This document shows positions 58,771-64,000 of a DNA stretch of 64,000 nt, in pieces. The number at the start of each line of letters is the position of its first letter. Position 1 is the stretch's first letter. The notes beneath the pieces were generated by a model. It searched no databases and was not told where the DNA came from. It saw nothing but the letters and a program-made list of their open reading frames with translations. The DNA is from Blastocatellia bacterium. Lineage in GTDB: Bacteria > Acidobacteriota > Blastocatellia > UBA7656. Location: positions 1 to 64,000 of the forward strand of contig DATENM010000153.1 of the NCBI GenBank assembly GCA_035275065.1. The letters are read 5' to 3'. Made by a program: the position numbers and the translations under genes.

Positions 58771-60210
58771 TCATTCCCTGTCCCTTACTGAAATAGTCCG
58801 GCGAAAGATGCGGAAGCCCCAGGCGTCGAGCGTCAACGCGGGCAACGCCGCCGCGCGCGTCGTGGCCGTGCGCTCCGGCTCGGATTGGCCGGGCAGCAGC
58901 GGCGCGCCGGTTTCGGGCGTGATGTCGGCAAAGGCCGCGCCATTCGCCGCTTCGACAAAGCCACTGAACGGACGGCCCGACATGTTAATCGTCACGATCA
59001 GCTCTTCATTGCCGGCGCGGCGCGCGAAACTGACGACGCGGGCTTCGTCCGAGTTGCGCAGCCATTCAAGCGCGCCGTCGCGCAAAGCCGGATGCGCGGC
59101 GCGCAGGGCGGTGATCTGTTTATAAAAGCGCGGGAACTCGGGCCGGCGCTCGGCAATCGCCCAGAAGATCGGCAGCCGTTCAAACAAGGCGGGCGCGGTT
59201 GACTCTGTCGTGTCGCCGGCTTCCATGCCGTTGTAGATCAGCGGCACGCCGTCGAGCGTGAAGATCAGCGCCCCAGCCGCCAGCGCCCCGCGCTCGCCGA
59301 AACGCGCAATGGCGCGGCGCTCGTCGTGGTCGTCGGCTATCGTCATATGCAGCGCGCCGCGCGGATAGCGGGCGCGCTCGCTCATCCACACTTCGCGCAG
59401 CAAGGATGCCGGGCGGTTGCCCATCAAGACTTCGGTTAGCGCCGTGTGCAGCGGCCAGCCGTAATCGAGGTCGAAAGCCTTGACCAGCAAGTCGGGCTTC
59501 GACGATTCGGCCAGCAGCATCAGGTCGGGCTTGATCTTCTCCAGTTCGCGGCGCGCCTGTTCCCAGAAATCCGTAGGCACTTCGCCGGCGACATCGCAGC
59601 GGAAGCCGTCGAGGTCGAATTCGCGCAGCCAATAGGCCAGCATCTCGGTCATATACTGTCGCAGCTTCGCATTCTCGTAGTTCAACGCCGCCACGTCCGT
59701 CCAATCATAGGGCGAGAGAATCTTGCCCGACTGGTCGCGGCGGTAAAACTCCGGCGTCTTCATCATCACCGAATCCCACGACGTATGATTGGCGACAATA
59801 TCGATGATGACCTTCAAGCCGCGCCGGTGGCTTTCAGCGACCAGCCGCTTGAGATCGTCTCTGGTGCCATAGGCGGGATTGATCGAATAGTAATCGCGCA
59901 CCGCGTAGGGGCTGCCGATGCTGCCCTTCTTTTTCTCCTCGCCGGTGATGTGAATGGGCATCAGCCAGAGGATGGTCACGCCCAGTTCTTTCAAGCGGTC
60001 GAGCTGCGCGGTGACGCCATTGAAGTTGCCTTGAGACGAAAAGTTGCGCGGGAAGATTTCGTAGATGACGCCATCACGCACCCAGTCGCGCGACGTGCGG
60101 GCCGCTTCGCGCGCTACGTCACGTTGCGCCAGCGCCGCGGGCGTCGAAGCGATCAACAGCAGAATGGCGGCGGTGAACGAACAGGCGAATGAGCGGAGCG
60201 GTTTGCGCAT
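58771..60210 (-). CDS. GH13 alpha-amylase-family enzyme
   Basis: The product is 479 aa from ATG 60210, with GGAGG 4 nt upstream. Signal peptide residues 1-28 (..CSFTAAILLLIASTPAALAQ). GH13 conserved regions: GLKVIIDIVANHTSWD, DGFRCDVAGEVP (nucleophile Asp206), LMLLAESSKPD (Glu235) and TIADDHDERRA (Asp296). GVTILWLMPIHITGEEK is an early barrel strand. Periplasmic alpha-glucan cleavage is expected. It ends 4 nt from the convergent GH144-like gene; the three minus-strand genes 58771-63595 form a probable unit with the transporter between two GH13 enzymes. Confidence 0.92.
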   Translation of the reverse strand: MRKPLRSFACSFTAAILLLIASTPAALAQRDVAREAARTSRDWVRDGVIYEIFPRNFSSQGNFNGVTAQLDRLKELGVTILWLMPIHITGEEKKKGSIGSPYAVRDYYSINPAYGTRDDLKRLVAESHRRGLKVIIDIVANHTSWDSVMMKTPEFYRRDQSGKILSPYDWTDVAALNYENAKLRQYMTEMLAYWLREFDLDGFRCDVAGEVPTDFWEQARRELEKIKPDLMLLAESSKPDLLVKAFDLDYGWPLHTALTEVLMGNRPASLLREVWMSERARYPRGALHMTIADDHDERRAIARFGERGALAAGALIFTLDGVPLIYNGMEAGDTTESTAPALFERLPIFWAIAERRPEFPRFYKQITALRAAHPALRDGALEWLRNSDEARVVSFARRAGNEELIVTINMSGRPFSGFVEAANGAAFADITPETGAPLLPGQSEPERTATTRAAALPALTLDAWGFRIFRRTISVRDRE

Positions 60211-60249
60211 GGAGCCTCCGTTTGCGGTCAACCAGCCGGGCGGCGCGGG

Positions 60250-61662
60250 TTACTTCTCATCCACCAGCCCCGGACTCGGCACCGGCTGCGCGGATTCCGG
60301 CACGCTCAATGGCTCGTGGGCGTCGGCTTCAATGATCAACGATTCCGGCACGGCGTGATCGGCAACGTCTTTCACGCGAGTCACCAGCAAGGCGGCCAGC
60401 AACAGGCTGCAACCGCCGACGAAGACCATATAGAGCGGGCTATTCGGATTGCCTTCGCCGAAGACGTGACGGATGATCCAGCCAAACGTGAGCGCCTGAA
60501 AAATCTCGGGCAGGACGATGAAGAAGTTGAAGACGCCCATGTAGACGCCCATGCGCGCAGCCGGCAGCGCGCCCGACAGGATCGCGTACGGCATGGAGAG
60601 GATCGAAGCCCAGGCGATGCCGACGCCGATCATCGAGCCGATCAACAGGTATTTGTTCTGAATGACGAAGACCGACAGCAGGCCGGCGCTGCCGCAGATC
60701 AAACAAAGTGCGTGCGTCAGCTTGCGGCTCAGTTTGCTGGCCAGCCACGGCAACGCGAAGGCGATGGCGAAACAGGTGATCGAATAAAACGAGAAGGTGA
60801 AGTTGCCCCACTCAACGCCCTGCGTGTAGAGGTCGGATTTCGGGTCGGTCGCGCCGAAGACGCGCCGCGCCACTGCCGGCACATAGAACAGCCACATGCA
60901 GAACAGCCCCAGCCATGTGAAGAGCTGCACGACGGCGAGCTGCTTCATGGTCTGCGGCATGTCGCGGATGGCTTCCATGATTTCGTTGAAGCCGGCGGCG
61001 ATGCCCTTCTTTTCATGCTTGTGGCGCTCGAACGCTTCGAGGTCTTCGGGCGGGTACTCTTTCGAGGTGACGACGGTGTAGATGACGGCGATGAGAAAGG
61101 CGACCGCCCCGAGCTGAAAGGCATACTTCACCGTCAGCGGAATGCCGCTCGCCGTCGAAGCGGTGACGCCATACTTCGCAAACAGCAGCGGCAGCCAGCC
61201 GGCAAAGGTCGCGCCCAGGCCGATGAAGAAGCTCTGCATGACGAAGCCGGCGGTGCGCTGCGCCGTGTTCAGCTTGTCGGCGACGAAAGCGCGAAACGGC
61301 TCCATGCTGATGTTGATGCTGGCGTCCAAAATCCAGAGCAGCCCGGCGGCCATCCACAGCGACGATGAAGTCGGCATGATGAACAGCGCGACGCTCGCCA
61401 GAATCGCGCCGGCCAAAAAGTAGGGGCGGCGGCGGCCCATCCGGTTCCATGTGCGGTCGCTCATCGAGCCGATGATCGGCTGCACGATCAGCCCCGTGAG
61501 CGGCGCGGCCAGCCAGAGAATCGGGATGTCTTCGGGCTTAGCGCCGAGCCGTTCGTAGATGGCGCTCATATTGCCGAGCTGCAAGGCCCAGCCGAACTGT
61601 ATGCCGAGAAAGCCGAAGCTCATGTTCCAGATTTGCCAGAAGCTCAGTCGCGGTTTGTTCAT
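60250..61662 (-). CDS. GPH/SUT-like sugar:cation symporter
   Basis: The product is 470 aa with about twelve TM segments. SFWQIWNMSFGFLGIQFGWA at the N-terminus, GLIVQPIIGSMSDRTWNRMG and RRRPYFLAGAILA (the RxGRRRP loop), and MGVYMGVFNFFIVLPEIFQA are characteristic of SUT/GPH-type sucrose or maltose symporters. It sits between two GH13 enzymes on one strand, so maltose or malto-oligosaccharides are the likely cargo. C-terminal tail is Pro/Glu-rich and cytosolic. Confidence 0.9.
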   Translation of the reverse strand: MNKPRLSFWQIWNMSFGFLGIQFGWALQLGNMSAIYERLGAKPEDIPILWLAAPLTGLIVQPIIGSMSDRTWNRMGRRRPYFLAGAILASVALFIMPTSSSLWMAAGLLWILDASINISMEPFRAFVADKLNTAQRTAGFVMQSFFIGLGATFAGWLPLLFAKYGVTASTASGIPLTVKYAFQLGAVAFLIAVIYTVVTSKEYPPEDLEAFERHKHEKKGIAAGFNEIMEAIRDMPQTMKQLAVVQLFTWLGLFCMWLFYVPAVARRVFGATDPKSDLYTQGVEWGNFTFSFYSITCFAIAFALPWLASKLSRKLTHALCLICGSAGLLSVFVIQNKYLLIGSMIGVGIAWASILSMPYAILSGALPAARMGVYMGVFNFFIVLPEIFQALTFGWIIRHVFGEGNPNSPLYMVFVGGCSLLLAALLVTRVKDVADHAVPESLIIEADAHEPLSVPESAQPVPSPGLVDEK

Positions 61663-61696
61663 ACCCAGTGTGGCTCCTTTCGCGCGCCGCTGCTTT

Positions 61697-63595
61697 TCAC
61701 TTCATCGTAATCACGCTTGCCGAGCGCGCCGGCAACACGACGCGCAGCATCGTTCCCTGCAAGCGAATCTCGCGCGCCGCATCCAGGCGGTCAACCATAG
61801 AGACGCCGGGTCGCACTTTAATTGGCGTCGTGTCGAGCTCGACGGTCTTTTCCTGTTTACCGTTGTTGATGACGACGATCACCGCTTCGGTCGTGGTCAC
61901 GCGCGCAAACGCATACGAGCTGTCGTCTACGCCGAGCGTCAGCAGCTTGCCGTGCCGCAAGGGCGCAAGCTCGCGGCGCAAGGCGATGAGGCGGCGCAGG
62001 TGGTCGAAGACCTGGCGCTCGTCTTTTGTGCGGCCTTCATTGGTGAAAGCGTTGTGATGGTCGCCCGGCCAGCCGCCGGGAAAGTCGCGGCGATTGTCCG
62101 GATCATTGCCGCCCGCCAGCGCCACTTCGTCGCCGTAGTAGATCAGCGGGATGCCGCGCGTCGTCATCAAGTAGGTCTGCGCCAACATCAAGCCTTCGCG
62201 TGTCGCGCCCTTCTCACCCATAAAGCGCGCCACGTCATGCAGGCCGAGAAACGGCACCAGCAGATCGGCGTTCGCATAAAGGTGATCGTGTGCCAGCACT
62301 TCGGCAAGTTTTATCATCGCTTGATTGCGGATGAAGACATCGCGAATCGCATAGAACACGGGGAAGTCGAATTCGGTATCGATGCCCGAATCTACGCCGT
62401 CCCATTGCTTGCGGCCGCCTTGAAAGAAAGCCACCTGCGCCGGGTCGCCGTCAAAGGTTTCGCCGATGACGTTCATGCGCGGATACTCGCGCTTGATGGC
62501 CGCCATCCAGTCGCGCCAGAAATCGCGCGGCACATACGGCAGCGTGTCCTGGCGAATCGCATCCAGGCCGCTGACGCCCGCCCACCAGAGCGTATTCTGA
62601 ATCAGGTAGCGGCGCGCCTCCGGGTCATTCTGGTTCAGGTCGGGCAGGATGTTGATGAACCAGCCATCGAGCACGGCTCGCGTGACGTTCGGCGTGGCGT
62701 GCGGGTCTTTGAGCGCCCAGGTCTGCCAGGTCTCGTCGATGTGACGGTCTTCGGTGCCGTTGTACCAGGTCGGCGTCGGCGTGTCTTTGACCCACGGGTG
62801 ATAAGGGCCCGTGTGATTGGCGACTTGATCCTGAACGACCTTGATGCCGAGGGCGTGGGCTTTATCCACCAGCTCTTTTAATGTCGCCAGGTCGCCGAGA
62901 TGCTCGTCAACGCCGTAGAAATCAATAGCGCCATAGCCGTGGTAACCGGTCGTCGTCTGCCCGTCATAGACCTCTTTTTCGTCGGGCCGGTCGGTGTTGT
63001 CGTACCACGGGTTGAGCCAGAGCGCGGTGACGCCAAGCTCTTTCAAGTAAGGCAGGCGGTTGATGAGGCCGCGCAGGTCGCCGCCGTGATAAGAGCGGCC
63101 TTTGCCACGATCAAACAAGCCTTTCGATTTCGGCGGGTCGTCGTTCGACGGATCGCCGTTGCTGAAGCGGTCGGGCATGATCAGGTACAGCACATCGTCT
63201 GCCGTCAGCCCTTGAAAGCGCCCCTGCCTGGCGAGCGGCACGAGCAGCTCAAACGGCGCGTCGCTGCTTCCTGTCGGCGTCGTGATCCGCAGACGCCGCG
63301 CCCCCGGTTGAGCGGTCGGCGCGATGCTGACATCAACGAACAGGTAGGTGCCGCGCTCGTTGACTTTGATGGGTCCGATGACGCGCAGGCCCGCGCCCTG
63401 CGCCGTGACGGTCGCGCCCGCAAGGTTGCGCCCGCGAATCATCACGCGCACAGGGTTGATCGAATGGCGCGGCCACCAGCCGGGCGGCTCGACCTTTAAT
63501 ACTTCAGGCGGGCCCTGCGCCAGCGCCGCCGAGCCCATCAAGAGCAGCGCCGCGATCAGACAGGCAGATTCAATAAACCGCTTCCCAGGTTTCAT
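61697..63595 (-). CDS. GH13 cyclomaltodextrinase-like enzyme
   Basis: The product is 632 aa. Signal peptide residues 1-27 (..LIAALLLMGSAALAQ). An N-terminal cyclomaltodextrinase-type beta domain (about 29-120; VLKVEPPGWWPRHSINPVRV, MIRGRNLAGATVT) precedes the barrel: DVLYLIMPDRFSNGDPSND, GVTALWLNPWYDN, GYHGYGAIDFYGVDEHLG, VVQDQVANHTG, GLDAIRQDTLPYV (nucleophile Asp350), NVIGETFDGD (Glu379). Region IV is FLGLHDVARF (Asp454), with Leu where Asn is usual. A C-terminal beta domain (about 555-632) follows. It probably hydrolyses cyclodextrins or malto-oligosaccharides in the periplasm. Confidence 0.92.
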   Translation of the reverse strand: MKPGKRFIESACLIAALLLMGSAALAQGPPEVLKVEPPGWWPRHSINPVRVMIRGRNLAGATVTAQGAGLRVIGPIKVNERGTYLFVDVSIAPTAQPGARRLRITTPTGSSDAPFELLVPLARQGRFQGLTADDVLYLIMPDRFSNGDPSNDDPPKSKGLFDRGKGRSYHGGDLRGLINRLPYLKELGVTALWLNPWYDNTDRPDEKEVYDGQTTTGYHGYGAIDFYGVDEHLGDLATLKELVDKAHALGIKVVQDQVANHTGPYHPWVKDTPTPTWYNGTEDRHIDETWQTWALKDPHATPNVTRAVLDGWFINILPDLNQNDPEARRYLIQNTLWWAGVSGLDAIRQDTLPYVPRDFWRDWMAAIKREYPRMNVIGETFDGDPAQVAFFQGGRKQWDGVDSGIDTEFDFPVFYAIRDVFIRNQAMIKLAEVLAHDHLYANADLLVPFLGLHDVARFMGEKGATREGLMLAQTYLMTTRGIPLIYYGDEVALAGGNDPDNRRDFPGGWPGDHHNAFTNEGRTKDERQVFDHLRRLIALRRELAPLRHGKLLTLGVDDSSYAFARVTTTEAVIVVINNGKQEKTVELDTTPIKVRPGVSMVDRLDAAREIRLQGTMLRVVLPARSASVITMK

Positions 63596-63897
63596 ATTCG
63601 TCAGGCGAAACTAACTCGGTCTGTGATGAAAAGCGATGCTGAGTTCGCGCCAATCTTATCAGAGGATGACGATCAACGCGACTGCCGCGCGGGCGATAGG
63701 GTCTATTCATTCTCCGGACTTAAACCGCCAAGACGCCAAGGCCGCCAAGAGAACACAGAGCTTTTCTTGGCGGTCTTGGCGTCTTGGCGGTTCATCCCTC
63801 AATGGTTATTCGAGAATGAATAGGCCCTGCGCAAGGCTAGCGGCCTGCTTGCGTTTTCGCGCCGCGAGCAGGGACAATAGGGTTTCCCTTAACCGTT
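63596..63897. other. 302-bp intergenic stretch with a large palindrome
   Basis: Lies between the divergent GH13 and the truncated final gene. It holds the palindrome listed separately (63699-63826). No gene seen. Promoters for both flanking genes presumably lie here, but I see no convincing pair. Confidence 0.5.
63699..63826. repeat. Nested CTTGGCGG inverted repeat
   Basis: The inner arms 63723-63753 (AACCGCCAAGACGCCAAGGC, then CGCCAAGAGAA) and 63764-63792 (TTCTTGGCGGTCTTGGCGTC, then TTGGCGGTT) are complementary. An outer pair, GGTCTATTCATTCTC near 63700 and GAGAATGAATAGGCC near 63812, encloses them. Confidence 0.85.
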
Positions 63898-64000
63898 ATG
63901 AAGCAATGGCTCACGACCATTTTGATCGGCGCACTGATGGTGTCTTGCGCCGTCGCTGTCCCGGCGCAGCAATCGCAACAGCCGGCGGCGGGCCGCTCTT
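63898..64000 (+). CDS. Exported protein, 5' end only
   Basis: ATG 63898 opens a frame that runs to the window edge. The first 34 residues are a signal peptide (MKQWLTTILIGALMVSCAVA, VPAQQ..) with an AQQ cleavage region, then a Gln/Ala-rich start. No identity can be given from this fragment. Its upstream region holds a large palindrome. Confidence 0.7.
   Translation, partial: MKQWLTTILIGALMVSCAVAVPAQQSQQPAAGRS

Noticed and set aside
61559..62881. 440-codon plus-strand frame opposite GH13 and the symporter
   Set aside because: Shadow of two well-supported minus-strand genes.
9959..63826. CRISPR array
   Set aside because: The repeats are 7-9 bp tandem words or palindromes with no regular spacers and no cas genes.
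1..64000. tRNA, rRNA, prophage or transposase genes
   Set aside because: I looked for T-loop sequences, integrase and transposase motifs by eye and found none. A tRNA search program could still find one I missed.

Overview
The window is visibly GC-rich bacterial DNA. It carries Oar-like TonB receptors with a carboxypeptidase-regulatory-like domain, a winged-helix/TPR transcription factor with a TM segment, a Ser/Thr kinase opening with the 'GNRYRV' style, several lineage-typical secreted proteins, and many intergenic palindromes with tandem-repeat arms. Together these suggest an Acidobacteriota chromosome, probably Blastocatellia-like. That is inference; no rRNA or other marker is present. 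No tRNA, rRNA, CRISPR array, prophage or transposase was recognised.

Layout. (1) 1-9.95 kb: a very long secreted protein (minus strand, cut by the window edge), a J-like/double-PilZ protein, two paralogous carboxypeptidase-regulatory-like exported proteins, a DUF2911 protein with a clear terminator, and a Tyr-rich glycine-zipper protein. (2) 10.1-31.0 kb: an exopolysaccharide locus with wecB, a Wzy-type polymerase, a Wzz-like chain-length protein, a CpsD-like BY-kinase whose Walker A lysine is replaced by Arg, a heparinase II/III-like protein, asparagine synthase, a Wzx-type flippase, a methyltransferase, two GT4 glycosyltransferases, a CapK/PaaK-like adenylate-forming enzyme and a DUF362 protein. 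An ECF sigma / anti-sigma / DUF4252 operon and a TM2-like protein sit inside it. (3) 31.2-39.2 kb: accessory DNA with small membrane proteins, a PD-(D/E)XK-like protein, a TPR protein, a P-loop ATPase split by an in-frame amber codon, a Ser/Thr kinase and a VapBC-like PIN pair. The kinase and PIN modules are bracketed by three copies of the rlmN 3' end, so this looks like an insertion hotspot at rlmN. (4) 39.2-48.4 kb: rlmN, NTF2-like and other small proteins, a winged-helix/TPR regulator, a metallophosphoesterase, an MFS transporter and a LacI-family regulator. (5) 48.5-64 kb: a glucan utilisation region with a TonB receptor behind a perfect 20-bp LacI-type operator, a TPR protein, GH3, YjbQ, a GH144-like enzyme, two GH13 enzymes, a GPH/SUT-like sugar transporter, and the start of another exported protein.

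How it works together. The polysaccharide genes form a nearly complete Wzx/Wzy-type pathway: sugar precursor, glycosyl transfer, modification, flipping, polymerisation, length control. The glucan region has an outer-membrane importer, periplasmic hydrolases, an inner-membrane symporter and a LacI repressor. The most unusual material is structural. Palindromes whose arms are tandem 7-9 bp units lie between genes and in several places inside genes, where they supply protein termini or an internal segment. The 31.7-39.2 kb island has traces of repeated insertion and gene decay.
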